From: Streptomyces sp. Ag109_O5-1
GTDB taxonomy: Bacteria > Actinomycetota > Actinomycetes > Streptomycetales > Streptomycetaceae
Length of the DNA: 64,000 nt
Assembly (NCBI RefSeq): GCF_003814875.1
Contig: NZ_RKQF01000001.1
Span: forward strand, 5,704,001-5,768,000
Reading direction: 5' to 3'
Part shown: positions 41,555-50,559 of the stretch, in pieces
Position numbering within the stretch: the stretch's first letter is position 1
Layout of the letters: each line of letters opens with the position of its first letter
Made by a program: the position numbers and the translations under genes
The notes under the pieces: generated by a model
What the model was told of the DNA's origin: nothing
Seen by the model: the letters and a program-made list of their open reading frames with translations, nothing else
Database searches by the model: none

Positions 41555-42106
41555 ATGACCTTGCCCCAGAGACGGGGTGCTGCCGTGCAGAAGCGCGCGG
41601 ACGAACTCGGGCTCGGCCGGTCGCGCCGGACCTACGCCATCACGGGCGTGATGGGCAGTCTTGGGCAACTCGCCCGGCGGGGCCTCATGCTCGTGCTGAC
41701 TCTCAGTCTCGTCGCACTGGTCTGCTTCAGACCCCCCTCGGTGCTGCTCAAGGTCGCTGTCGTCACAGCCCTGCTGCTCGCCGCGTGGGGTATCGGGCCG
41801 GCATGGCGCCGCGTATCCGCCGACCTTCAGATGAACAGATGCCACCTCTATCCCGGCGGTGTGGTCGTCACCGACCTGTTCGGTCAGGTACGGGACGCGG
41901 TGACGTGGGCCGAGGTGTCCACGCTGAAGCGTTCGTACGGAGCCGTGCTGCTGACGGTCATCAACCGGGTCGAACTCACGCGGCACGGTGCGGCCCCCAT
42001 GGCGCTCGTGGCTCTGGGGGCCGAACCCGATCTGGTCAAGGCTCTTCAGGAGCAAGCGACCCGGCACGGAATCCCACAGCGCAACGTCCGCTTCCAGGTC
42101 TCCTAG
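41555..42106 (+). CDS. Two-helix membrane protein with PH-like C-terminal domain
   Basis: 183 residues. There are two adjacent hydrophobic helices (about 41-60 and 63-85), then a beta-rich region NRCHLYPGGVVVTDLFGQVRDAVTWAEVSTLKRSYGAVLLTVINRVELTRHG, resembling bacterial PH domains that sit behind paired helices. A Lys/Gln helix ends the protein. Function unknown; lipid or partner docking is inferred from the fold pattern. Confidence 0.7.
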   Translation: MTLPQRRGAAVQKRADELGLGRSRRTYAITGVMGSLGQLARRGLMLVLTLSLVALVCFRPPSVLLKVAVVTALLLAAWGIGPAWRRVSADLQMNRCHLYPGGVVVTDLFGQVRDAVTWAEVSTLKRSYGAVLLTVINRVELTRHGAAPMALVALGAEPDLVKALQEQATRHGIPQRNVRFQVS

Positions 42107-42306
42107 CCTCGATCGTCCATGAAGGTCCGCCGGCAAGCCGACGGACCATTTTCCGCGCGCCGTCCGACACCGGCCGGCGACGACCGATGACGACGGTTGA
42201 CGGCAGATCTCCCCCAGCTCAGAGGGGCTCTACGAGGCATCGTCGCAGGTCCCATCCCTCGAACGTGAGTTGAGGAACTCCGGAGCTTGGGCGCAGGATG
42301 TCCGGC

Positions 42307-43488
42307 ATGACCTCCAGCGAACGCCCTTTTCTCAATCGCCGGCTCGCCGAGTTCGGGACCACGATCTTCGCCGAGATGTCGGCGCTCGCCCTCAGCACCG
42401 GGTCCATCAACCTGGGGCAGGGCTTCCCGGACACCGACGGCCCCGAGGAGGTCAGGGAGGCCGCCGTGCGCGCGCTGCGCGAGGGGCGCGGCAACCAGTA
42501 CCCGCCGGGGCCGGGCGTCCCCGAGCTGCGTACCGCGATCGCCGCGCACCAGGAGCGCCGGTACGGGCTGTCGTACGACCCGGACGCCGAGGTCCTGGTC
42601 ACGGCGGGCGCCACGGAGGCCATCGCGGCCGCCCTGCTGGCCCTGGTGGAGCCCGGTGACGAGGTCGTCGCCCTGGAGCCGTACTACGACTCCTACGCGG
42701 CCTGCATCGCGATGGCCGGCGGCACCCGCGTCCCGGTCACCCTGCGCCCGGACGGCGGTGCGTTCCGCCTCGACCTCGACGAACTGCGCGCCGCGGTCAC
42801 CCCGCGCACCCGTCTCCTGCTGATCAACACACCGCACAACCCGACCGGCACGGTCCTCACCCGCGCCGAGCTGACCGCGATCGCGGAGCTGGCGGTGGAG
42901 CGGGACCTGCTGGTCGTCACGGACGAGGTGTACGAGCACCTGGTCTACGACGCGGCGGAGCACGTGCCCCTCGCGACCCTCCCTGGCATGCGCGGGCGCA
43001 CGGTCACCATCGGCTCGGCCGGCAAGACCTTCTCGTTCACGGGCTGGAAGGTCGGCTGGGTGACGTCCACGCCGGAGCTGGTCACGGCGGTGCGCTCGGC
43101 GAAGCAGTTCCTGACGTACGTCTCCTCGGGTCCCTTCCAGTACGCGGTCGCCGAAGCGCTGCGCCTGCCGGACGCGTACTTCGACAACTTCCGCACCGAT
43201 CTCCAGCGCAAGCGCGACCTGCTCGGCGACGGCCTGCGCGCGGCCGGGTTCGAGGTCTACCAGCCGCAGGGCACGTACTTCATCACCACCGACATCACCC
43301 CCCTCGGCGAGAAGGACGCCCACGCCTTCTGCCGAGCCCTCCCCGAACGCTGCGGCGTCGTCGCCATCCCCAACTCCGTCTTCTACGACGACCCCGACGC
43401 CGGCCGCAGCCAGGTCCGCTTCGCCTTCTGCAAGAAGGACGAGGTGCTCACCGAGGCAGCCAGCCGGCTGCGACGGCTCGCACCCTGA
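42307..43488 (+). CDS. Class I/II PLP-dependent aminotransferase
   Basis: 393 residues from the ATG at 42307 (an in-frame ATG at 42298 is an alternative). Fold type I: INLGQGFPDTDGPEEV, NQYPPGPGVPELRTAIAAH, TAGATEAIAAALLALVEPGDEV, NTPHNPTGTVL, TDEVYEHLVYD, and the Schiff-base Lys about residue 240 in TIGSAGKTFSFTGWKVGW. The set resembles methionine/kynurenine/succinyl-diaminopimelate aminotransferases; the substrate cannot be assigned. A truncated copy of its C-terminal region lies at 44535-44765. Confidence 0.93.
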   Translation: MTSSERPFLNRRLAEFGTTIFAEMSALALSTGSINLGQGFPDTDGPEEVREAAVRALREGRGNQYPPGPGVPELRTAIAAHQERRYGLSYDPDAEVLVTAGATEAIAAALLALVEPGDEVVALEPYYDSYAACIAMAGGTRVPVTLRPDGGAFRLDLDELRAAVTPRTRLLLINTPHNPTGTVLTRAELTAIAELAVERDLLVVTDEVYEHLVYDAAEHVPLATLPGMRGRTVTIGSAGKTFSFTGWKVGWVTSTPELVTAVRSAKQFLTYVSSGPFQYAVAEALRLPDAYFDNFRTDLQRKRDLLGDGLRAAGFEVYQPQGTYFITTDITPLGEKDAHAFCRALPERCGVVAIPNSVFYDDPDAGRSQVRFAFCKKDEVLTEAASRLRRLAP

Positions 43489-43852
43489 GTTCTCGGCGCA
43501 TCACGCGGTCCTGCCGGACGGCAGCATCGGTATGCGCCGGGCCCGCTACCGCGGGCCGCCGAAAGTCCGCCTCCAACACGCCTTCTCCACCGCCGCACCG
43601 AACGTGTGATCGCACAGGTCCAGCCGGAACGGGGCGTCACGGACGCCGCGGGCCAGGTGCTGCGAGCCGCCCGCCCGGAGGCGGCCGGATCCCATGGGCG
43701 CGGCCATACCGCTGCACGCCCGCGCCCGTATGGCGGTCGCCGACGGGGACCCGGCGACCGCGCTGACCGCCTCCCGCGAGGCGGGTGTGCGCGGGCAGTT
43801 CGAGTACGTCCGACGACGGTGTCGACGGCACGGCCACAGCGGGAGCCCTTCG
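43489..43852 (+). pseudogene. Decayed coding remnants between aminotransferase and Uma2 gene
   Basis: No intact gene in this 364-bp stretch. Around 43694-43840 the plus strand reads IPLHARARMAVADGDPATALTASREAG, resembling part of the repeat region of large LuxR/ATPase regulators, but it starts and stops abruptly without motor or HTH domains. Treated as remnant DNA; identity is tentative. Confidence 0.35.
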
Positions 43853-44407
43853 TCAGCGGGCGTCCGCCTCGGGCTCCGGGCGCGGGAGCTCGTCGAGGTC
43901 GAGGGTGAAGGTGCGGCCGTCGGCCAGGGGGATGGGGAGCTTGCCCGTGCCGTACTTGTGGGTGTGTGCCGCGATGTAACCGGTGGCCGTCGGCTGGGTG
44001 TGCAGGACGACTTCCTGGGCATAGGGGTCCACGACCAGGTAGACGGGGATGCCGTAGCGGCCGTACTTCGCGGTGCAGTCGTCGTAGTCCTTGCGCGCTG
44101 AGGAGGTCGAGACGACCTCGGAGATCAGCAGGACGTCCTCGAAGCCGTAGCGCTTGCCCTCCCTGCGGGCGTCCTCGCGCAGGATCGCCAGATCGGGGGC
44201 GGAGTTCTCGTCGGCAGGGAAGTCGATGTAGACGTCGGAGGCGGTCTTCGCATGGCGCCCGAGGGACACGATCGTGTCGTACTGCATCGACTTGATCGTG
44301 CTGGAGTGCTCGAAGCTCTGCGGGGTCATGATCACCTTTCCGTCGGCCCCGAACAGGACCGTGTACCCCTTGGGGAACTCGGTGTGCATGATCGCGTCGA
44401 CGCTCAT
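43853..44407 (-). CDS. Uma2-family (DUF820) putative restriction-like endonuclease
   Basis: 184 residues. The PD-(D/E)xK-like core of Uma2 has DLAILREDA, VLLISEVVSTSSARKDYDDCTAKYGRYGIPVYLVVDP. The Asp/Glu and Lys positions expected for the nuclease-type active site are visible (Asp in PDLAIL, Glu in SEVVS, Lys in TAKYGRYG). Uma2 genes are very abundant in Streptomyces and often mobile; biological role unknown. The start at 44407 (MSVDAIMHTEFPKGY) is the family start. It lies between two copies of the aminotransferase segment. Confidence 0.9.
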   Translation of the reverse strand: MSVDAIMHTEFPKGYTVLFGADGKVIMTPQSFEHSSTIKSMQYDTIVSLGRHAKTASDVYIDFPADENSAPDLAILREDARREGKRYGFEDVLLISEVVSTSSARKDYDDCTAKYGRYGIPVYLVVDPYAQEVVLHTQPTATGYIAAHTHKYGTGKLPIPLADGRTFTLDLDELPRPEPEADAR

Positions 44408-44534
44408 GAACGGCTCCTTCCCGTGTCTGCTCAGGATACGGCGGACGGCGCCGCTCACCGAGCCCGTACAGCGACCGGCTCACCGGGAGTCCTGGAGATA
44501 CCTCTGGTGAGCCTGTTGCACGACACCCGAATGA

Positions 44535-44765
44535 GTGCACGAACGAGGTGTCGCCTGGGTGACGTCCACGCCGGAGCTGGTCACGGCGGTGCGCTCGGCG
44601 AAGCAGTTCTGCCGTTCGCTGCCACAGCGGGCGGGGGTCGTCGCCATCCCGAACGCGGTCTTCTACGACCACCGGGAGGCGGGGGCGCCGTTCGTGCGGT
44701 TCGCGTTCTGCAAGCGCACGGAGGTCCTGAAGGAGGCGGCGGAGCGGCTGCGGAAGCTGTCGTAG
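44535..44765 (+). pseudogene. Truncated, internally deleted aminotransferase copy
   Basis: It encodes GWVTSTPELVTAVRSAKQF-like sequence joined directly to CRSLPQRAGVVAIPNAVFYD...VRFAFCKRTEVLKEAAERLRKLS. In the parent at 42307-43488 these segments are about 67 residues apart, so an internal deletion joins them; the N-terminal two thirds are missing. The first 55 bp match the parent perfectly (44555-44609 versus 43056-43110), while the rest has diverged. It lacks the PLP lysine and cannot be functional. Confidence 0.85.
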
Positions 44766-45007
44766 GAGCCGGAGAAGTCCTGCTGCCGCGGGTGCGCGAG
44801 GCCCGGCTGGACTGGGAGCGGGTGGCACGCGAGACAGTCGGCAACCTGCGCGCCGGCCTCGCCCGGCACCCCGACGACCACGACCACCTGGCCACCCCGG
44901 ACGACTCCGACCGGTGCCTGGTCGCGGTCACCCCGGCGGACCGGGCCACCGAGGACGCCCTGCGCAGACTCATGACCGGCCCCGGGCTGCCCGCCGTGGG
45001 GGCCTGA
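44766..45007 (+). pseudogene. Orphan C-terminal gene fragment
   Basis: A plus-strand frame open to the stop at 45007 reads VLLPRVREARLDWERVARETVGNLRAG and continues to ADRATEDALRRLMTGPGLPAVGA, with protein-like codon usage, but there is no start with a ribosome site and no matching upstream domain. Probably the 3' end of a lost gene. Family not recognised. Confidence 0.4.
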
Positions 45008-45159
45008 GGCGGCACACAGCCGACGTCCGAAGCGGCACGCCGCACGGGCCCAAGTCGGTACGCCGTCGGCGACCCGAAGCCGCACGTCGCCGGAGCCGCA
45101 CGCCGCAAGCCCTCGGAGCCGCACGCCTCAGGCGGCACGCAGCCGGAGCCTGAAGCGCG
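45008..45159. repeat. Degenerate direct-repeat tract (GGAGCCGCACGCC-like)
   Basis: At least six imperfect copies of AGCCGCACG/AGCGGCACG spaced 10-30 bp apart between the orphan fragment and the stop of the DUF402 gene. Not a regular satellite. It may form hairpins; function unknown. Confidence 0.55.
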
Positions 45160-45753
45160 TTACGTGCCGAGCGGCACCGCCTCCGGTACCTGCCATCCCT
45201 CCGGCGCCCGCCAGCCCCGCCATTCCTCCCACCACCCGGCGCCCCGCTCCACCAGCTCCACGACGGAGGCGGCGGCCGCGCGCACGGCCGCCGCCTCCTC
45301 GTCCGTGAAGCCGCCGGAGCGGTGCCGTTCGGCGAAGTGGTCCTCGTCCTTCCAGCGGTACGGCGATCCGTCCGCCGGCAGCAGCAGCAGGTCCAGCTCC
45401 TGGTCGAGGGTGTCGAAGCCGCGCTCGGTACGGCGCATCGGCTCCTGGAAGTTGACGTACCAGCCGGTGAACTCACCGCCCGAGTGGCGCGCCCACACCG
45501 AGTAGCCGTCGCCGGGCCGCTGGAGCTGCAGCACACCCTCCGACTGCCAGTAGGGCTCGAAGGCGGTCCACGGGTGCGGTCCCCAGCGGAACGGCCCGGG
45601 GCCGAAGGTGAGCGGGGTGCCCTGGGCGAGGTGGACGGCCAGCAGGTCGCCGGTGTCCTCGACCACGCGCACCGGGTAGACCATCCACTCACGCCCGTCC
45701 AGGATCTCGCGGCGGACGATCACTTCCTGCGCGTCGAACAAGCGGCTTCCCAT
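45160..45753 (-). CDS. DUF402 (FomD-like) phosphoester hydrolase-family protein
   Basis: 197 residues from the ATG at 45753. The DUF402 barrel is visible: VRREILDGREWMVYPVRVVEDTGDLLAVHLAQGTPL, FRWGPHPWTAFEPYWQSEGVLQLQRPGDGYSVW, then the metal/phosphate-binding segment GWYVNFQEPMRRTERGFDTLDQELDLLLLPDG-like with Trp-Lys-Asp-Glu-Asp. Characterised relatives include FomD and nucleoside diphosphate phosphatases; the substrate here is unknown. It is divergent from the glycosyltransferase at 45892. Confidence 0.88.
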   Translation of the reverse strand: MGSRLFDAQEVIVRREILDGREWMVYPVRVVEDTGDLLAVHLAQGTPLTFGPGPFRWGPHPWTAFEPYWQSEGVLQLQRPGDGYSVWARHSGGEFTGWYVNFQEPMRRTERGFDTLDQELDLLLLPADGSPYRWKDEDHFAERHRSGGFTDEEAAAVRAAAASVVELVERGAGWWEEWRGWRAPEGWQVPEAVPLGT

Positions 45754-45891
45754 GATCGCGACCGTAACAGCCGCCCCGGTCGGCACCCGCAGGCCCGTCG
45801 GCGGTCCGCACGACGCCGGGAACCGTGCCCGGCTACCCCATCTGCCGCACATTTCTCGCACATCACCGCGATCCCCCTGCACTGTGCGAAT

Positions 45892-47070
45892 GTGAGCCAC
45901 GCCAGTACCGCCCTCGCCCCGTCCGTCGCAGAGCAACCCGGCACCCGGCTGTCCCTCGTCTCGGCGGGCGGGGTCGCCATGGGGCTGTTCGCCACGGCCC
46001 GGCTCACCGGCATGGCCGCGCTCGCGCTGCTCGCCTGGGCGGGCGGCGGGCATCCGCTGACCCTGCTCGGCCGGTCCTGGGACTCGGCCTGGTACCTCGG
46101 CATCGCCGCACACGGCTATGGCCGCACCCTGTACTTCGGTCCCGGCATCGTCCACAGCGACCTGGCGTTCTTCCCGCTCTACCCGGCCCTGATCCGCATC
46201 CTCACGGCCCTGACCCCGCTGAGCGGCGCGGGCGCGGGCCTGCTGGTGTCCTGGACCGCCGCCGGGGTCGCCGCCGCCGGCATCTACGCGGTGGGCGCCC
46301 GGCTGCACGGCCGGGCGGTGGCCACCGCCCTGGTGCTGTTGTGGGGTCTGCTCCCGCACTCCGTCGTGCTGTCCATGGCGTACACGGAACCGGTCCTGAC
46401 CGCCTTCGCCGCCTGGTCCCTGTACGCGGTGCTGGCCGGGAACTGGCTGTGGGCGGGCACCCTGGCCGCTCTCGCGGGCCTGTCCCGCCCGAACGGCTTC
46501 GCCGTCGCGCTGGCCGTGCTCGCCGCCGCCGTCCACGAACTCGTCCGCTCCCGCGGCCGGGTTGCCCACAGGCTGTGGACGGGCGCGGCGCTCGCCCCGC
46601 TCGGCTGGACGGCGTACGTCCTGTGGGTGGGCCGGCGCAGCGGGAACTGGCTGGGCGGCTACTTCGACGTGCAGCGTCTGTGGGGCTCGCGCTTCGACCT
46701 CGGCCGGGGCTCGCTCGGTTTCGCCCGCCGTCTGCTCCTGCACGGCGACCGCTTCGTCTTCCCGATGACCCTGGTGATCGTGGCGGCGGCCGTGGTCCTG
46801 TGCGCCCTGCTGGTCCTGGACCGCGCCCCGCTCCCGCTCCTCGTCTACACCGCCGTGCTCCTGCTGATCACGCTCGGCGGCTCGGGCTTCTTCGAGTCCA
46901 AGCCCCGCTTCCTGCTCCCGGCCTTCCCGCTGCTGCTCCCGCTGGCCCGGGCGCTGGTCCGCACGGCGAGAGCCCGGCCCTGGCACGCGACCGTGGTGGT
47001 CGCGGCCCTGGCCGGGCTCTCGTTCAGCTATGGCGCGTACCTGGTGGTCGTCGCGCACACGCCGCTGTAG
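45892..47070 (+). CDS. PIG-V-like polyprenol-dependent mannosyltransferase
   Basis: 392 residues from the GTG at 45892. About ten membrane helices; the first lumenal loop contains SWDSAWYLGIAAHGYG with the Asp of GT-C enzymes, then HSDLAFFPLYPALIRIL and the SMAYTEPVLTAFAAW region typical of the PIG-V/GPI mannosyltransferase 2 family. It probably transfers sugar from a polyprenyl donor to an extracytoplasmic acceptor such as glycoprotein or lipoglycan. Longer in-frame extension upstream is antisense to DUF402 and rejected. Confidence 0.85.
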   Translation: MSHASTALAPSVAEQPGTRLSLVSAGGVAMGLFATARLTGMAALALLAWAGGGHPLTLLGRSWDSAWYLGIAAHGYGRTLYFGPGIVHSDLAFFPLYPALIRILTALTPLSGAGAGLLVSWTAAGVAAAGIYAVGARLHGRAVATALVLLWGLLPHSVVLSMAYTEPVLTAFAAWSLYAVLAGNWLWAGTLAALAGLSRPNGFAVALAVLAAAVHELVRSRGRVAHRLWTGAALAPLGWTAYVLWVGRRSGNWLGGYFDVQRLWGSRFDLGRGSLGFARRLLLHGDRFVFPMTLVIVAAAVVLCALLVLDRAPLPLLVYTAVLLLITLGGSGFFESKPRFLLPAFPLLLPLARALVRTARARPWHATVVVAALAGLSFSYGAYLVVVAHTPL

Positions 47071-47076
47071 GACCGG

Positions 47077-47619
47077 TTACTCGCCGTCCTCGGGCTGGTC
47101 GTCCTCGGGCTTGTCGGCCTCGTTGACGGCCTCCTCCAGGCCGAGCTGCTCGACGAGCCACTTGTCGAACTCGATCGCGGCCCGCACCCAGCTGACCGTG
47201 GACGACACGAAGTGGTTGATGTCGACGCCCATGCCGATCAGCATCTGCGCCTCACCGATGAGACGGACGGTGCCGTCGTCGTGGGTGTGGCTGTAGACCT
47301 TGGGCCACAGGGTCCGACGGTTCCAGTCGTCGATGGACTCGAGCAGCTGCGGCTTCTCGTCGATCTTGTGGGGGCGGTCGTAGAACGTCCGTACCGAGAA
47401 GACCGCCTGCTCGTCCTCTCCGCGGAACATGAAGTACGTACGGAACGTCTCCCACGGCGCCGCGAGGTCACCCTCGTCGTCGACGACGTACTTGAGCTCC
47501 ATCTGGTCGAGGAGCTGCTTCACAAGATCCTGATCCGGGATGACGGGGCCCGCCGGTCCTTGGGGCTGCGGCTCGGGCTGGCCCCCGAAGTTCGGAATCG
47601 AGGACGGGTCGATGGACAT
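47077..47619 (-). CDS. YbjN domain-containing protein (T3SS chaperone-like fold)
   Basis: 180 residues, soluble and acidic. Conserved: LVKQLLDQMELKYVVDDEGDLAAPWETFRTYFMFRGEDEQAVFSVRTFYDR, then LLESIDDWNRRTLWPKVYSHTHDDGTVRLIGEAQMLIG. The fold resembles secretion chaperones; in actinobacteria the role is unknown and probably as a protein-binding factor. Convergent with the mannosyltransferase (6-bp gap). Confidence 0.9.
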   Translation of the reverse strand: MSIDPSSIPNFGGQPEPQPQGPAGPVIPDQDLVKQLLDQMELKYVVDDEGDLAAPWETFRTYFMFRGEDEQAVFSVRTFYDRPHKIDEKPQLLESIDDWNRRTLWPKVYSHTHDDGTVRLIGEAQMLIGMGVDINHFVSSTVSWVRAAIEFDKWLVEQLGLEEAVNEADKPEDDQPEDGE

Positions 47620-47836
47620 CAGTGGGACTCTCCTGCGGTCGTCTGGTTCGTCCGGTCATCACTGAGACCCGACGCAAGGTCCACCCTCTCTCTCTTGGAC
47701 CGTGACGGGCAACCGACTCAGCCCCCGCGCCGCCACTTCCTGCCGGATCAGCGGGTCGAGCAGCCGAATCCCGGTGCCCGGCCCTTGGTGATCCGGCGGC
47801 GGTCCGCCGGGTTCCGCAAGGGCCGGGCACCGCTCG

Positions 47837-50446
47837 TCACAGCGTCTTTCCGGTGTCCCCGGCCGTCACCGGGCCCACGATCAGGCCGTCTCCGAACGCG
47901 TCCACGCGGATGGTGTCGCCGTCCTTGACCTCGCCGGCCAGGATCTCCTTGGCCAGGCGGTCGCCGATGGCGGTCTGGACCAGACGGCGCAGCGGGCGGG
48001 CGCCGTACGCCGGGTCGTTGCCCTCCTCGGCCAGCCATGCCAGCGCCTCCGGAGTGATCTCCAGGGCGAGGCGGCGGTCGGCGAGGCGCCCCGCCAGCCG
48101 GTCGATCTGGAGGCGGGCGATCCGGGCCAGTTCGTCCTTGGCCAGGGCGGAGAAGACGACCAGGTCGTCGAGCCGGTTGAGGAACTCCGGCTTGAAGGAC
48201 TGCCGGACCGTCTCCAGGACCTGCCGCTTCTTCTCCTCCTCGCCGAGGACCGGGTCGACCAGGTACTGGCTGCCCAGGTTCGAGGTGAGGACCAGGATCG
48301 TGTTGCGGAAGTCGACCGTGCGGCCCTGGCCGTCGGTGAGGCGGCCGTCGTCCAGCACCTGGAGGAGGATGTCGAAGACCTCGGGGTGGGCCTTCTCCAC
48401 CTCGTCCAGGAGGACCACGGTGTACGGCCTGCGGCGGACCGCCTCAGTGAGCTGGCCGCCCTCCTCGTAGCCGACGTATCCGGGCGGGGCGCCGACCAGC
48501 CGGGCCACGCTGTGCTTCTCGCTGTACTCCGACATGTCGATCCGGACCATCGCCCGCTCGTCGTCGAAGAGGAAGTCGGCGAGGGCCTTGGCGAGTTCCG
48601 TCTTGCCGACACCGGTCGGGCCGAGGAAGAGGAAGGAGCCGGTGGGGCGGTCCGGGTCGGCGATCCCGGCGCGGGACCGTCGTACGGCGTCCGACACCGC
48701 TCGTACGGCCTCGGTCTGACCGATCAGCCGGCGGCCCAGCTCGTCCTCCATCCGGAGCAGCTTCTGGGTCTCGCCCTCCATCAGACGGCCGGCCGGGATG
48801 CCGGTCCAGGCGGCCACCACGTCGGCGATGTCGTCGGAGCCGACCTCGTCCTTGACCATGGTGTCCCGGGCCGTCTCCTCCTCGGCCTCGGAGGCGGCCT
48901 CCAACTCCTTCTCCAGCTGCGGGATCTCGCCGTACAGCAGCTTGGAGGCGGTGTCGAAGTCGCCGTCGCGCTGGGCGCGTTCGGCGGTCCCGCGCAGTTC
49001 GTCGAGCTTCTCCTTCAGCTCGCCGACCCGGTTCAGGGACTGCTTCTCGCGCTCCCAGCGGGCGTTGAGGCCGCGCAGGTCCTCCTCCTTGTCGGCGAGG
49101 TCGCGGCGCAGCTTCTCCAGGCGCTCCCGGGAGGCCGGGTCGGTCTCCTTCTCCAGCGCCAGCTCCTCCATCTTCAACCGGTCGACGGCGCGCTGGAGTT
49201 CGTCGATCTCGACGGGGGACGAGTCGATCTCCATGCGCAGCCGGGAGGCCGCCTCGTCGACCAGGTCGATGGCCTTGTCGGGCAGGAAGCGGGAGGTGAT
49301 GTAGCGGTCCGAGAGGGTCGCGGAGGCGACCAGCGCGCTGTCGGCGATCTGGACCTTGTGGTGGGCCTCGTAACGGCCCTTCAGGCCACGGAGGATGGCG
49401 ATGGTGTCCTCGACCGTCGGCTCGGCGACCAGTACTTGCTGGAAGCGCCGCTCCAACGCCGGGTCCTTCTCGATGCGTTCGCGGTACTCGTCGAGGGTCG
49501 TGGCGCCGACCATGCGCAGTTCGCCGCGGGCCAGCATCGGCTTCAGCATGTTGCCGGCGTCCATGGCGGAGTCGCCGCCGGCGCCCGCGCCGACGACCGT
49601 GTGCAGCTCGTCGATGAAGGTGATGATCTGCCCGTCGGAGTCCTTGATCTCCGCGAGGACGGTCTTGAGCCGCTCCTCGAACTCACCGCGGTACTTGGCC
49701 CCGGCGACCATGGCTCCGAGGTCCAGCGAGACGAGCCGCTTGTTCTTCAGCGACTCGGGGACGTCCCCTTTGACGATCCGCTGCGCGAGCCCCTCGACCA
49801 CGGCGGTCTTGCCGACGCCCGGCTCACCGATGAGCACGGGGTTGTTCTTGGTGCGGCGGGACAGCACCTGCACGACCCGGCGGATCTCCTGGTCCCGTCC
49901 GATGACGGGGTCGAGCTTGCCGTCCCGGGCGGCGGCGGTGAAGTCGGTGCCGAACTTCTCCAGCGCCTTGTACTGGCCCTCGGGGTCGGCGGTGGTCACC
50001 CGGCGTCCGCCGCGCGCCTTCTGGAAGGCCTCCACCAGCTTCTTCGCGGTGGCCCCCTGCCGGTCGAGCACCTCGCCGGCCGGGCCGCCCTTCGCGGCGA
50101 TGCCGATGAGCAGGTGCTCGGTGGAGAGGTAGTCGTCGCCCAGGTCCTTGGCGCGCTCGCCGGCGTCGGCGAGGACCGCGAGCAGGTCGCGGTTGGGCTG
50201 CGGGGGCGCGACCGTGGAGCCGGTCACGCTGGGCAGCGCGGCCAGCGCCCGCTCGGCGCCCTGGCGTACGGCGGCCTGGTCGGCGTCGACGGCCGCGAGC
50301 AGGTCGGTGATGTTCTCGTTGTCCTGCCCCTGGAGCAGAGCCAGCAGCAGGTGGGCAGGCGTGAGGTCCGCATGCCCCATGGTCACGGCACGGTTGCTGG
50401 CCGCGTTGATCGCGTCCCGGCTCCTGTTGGTCAGCTCGGCGTCCAC
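47837..50446 (-). CDS. clpB: ATP-dependent disaggregase ClpB
   Basis: 869 residues, full length. Double Clp-N repeat (1-150), AAA+ 1 with Walker A GEPGVGKTAVVEG and Walker B IITFIDELHT, coiled-coil M domain (about 410-525, LERLRRDLADKEEDLRGLNARWE...), AAA+ 2 with GPTGVGKTELAKA and VVLLDEVEKAHPEVF, and a C-terminal small domain (NDPAYGARPLRRLVQTAIGD). It works with DnaK/DnaJ to dissolve aggregates. The GTG start at 50446 follows GAGGAGGAGAA. A HAIR operator lies 54 bp upstream, so HspR, encoded at 62518, should repress it. Confidence 0.98.
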   Translation of the reverse strand: MDAELTNRSRDAINAASNRAVTMGHADLTPAHLLLALLQGQDNENITDLLAAVDADQAAVRQGAERALAALPSVTGSTVAPPQPNRDLLAVLADAGERAKDLGDDYLSTEHLLIGIAAKGGPAGEVLDRQGATAKKLVEAFQKARGGRRVTTADPEGQYKALEKFGTDFTAAARDGKLDPVIGRDQEIRRVVQVLSRRTKNNPVLIGEPGVGKTAVVEGLAQRIVKGDVPESLKNKRLVSLDLGAMVAGAKYRGEFEERLKTVLAEIKDSDGQIITFIDELHTVVGAGAGGDSAMDAGNMLKPMLARGELRMVGATTLDEYRERIEKDPALERRFQQVLVAEPTVEDTIAILRGLKGRYEAHHKVQIADSALVASATLSDRYITSRFLPDKAIDLVDEAASRLRMEIDSSPVEIDELQRAVDRLKMEELALEKETDPASRERLEKLRRDLADKEEDLRGLNARWEREKQSLNRVGELKEKLDELRGTAERAQRDGDFDTASKLLYGEIPQLEKELEAASEAEEETARDTMVKDEVGSDDIADVVAAWTGIPAGRLMEGETQKLLRMEDELGRRLIGQTEAVRAVSDAVRRSRAGIADPDRPTGSFLFLGPTGVGKTELAKALADFLFDDERAMVRIDMSEYSEKHSVARLVGAPPGYVGYEEGGQLTEAVRRRPYTVVLLDEVEKAHPEVFDILLQVLDDGRLTDGQGRTVDFRNTILVLTSNLGSQYLVDPVLGEEEKKRQVLETVRQSFKPEFLNRLDDLVVFSALAKDELARIARLQIDRLAGRLADRRLALEITPEALAWLAEEGNDPAYGARPLRRLVQTAIGDRLAKEILAGEVKDGDTIRVDAFGDGLIVGPVTAGDTGKTL

Positions 50447-50499
50447 GTTCGCGTTCTCCTCCTCGGCGTCGTACGACTGACTCCGTCAACGTACATAAA

Positions 50500-50520
50500 G
50501 TTGAGTCTATTCCACTCAAG
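50500..50520 (-). promoter_or_regulatory. HAIR operator for HspR upstream of clpB
   Basis: TTGAGT-N7-ACTCAAG (arms 50501-50506 and 50514-50520) matches the HspR-associated inverted repeat CTTGAGT-N7-ACTCAAG with one mismatch at the outermost base. Its position between the divergent clpB and 50560 starts fits repression of clpB. Confidence 0.92.
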
Positions 50521-50559
50521 GTGGAGTCGGGAGTCCTTCCGGCGACTAGCTTTCAGGCC

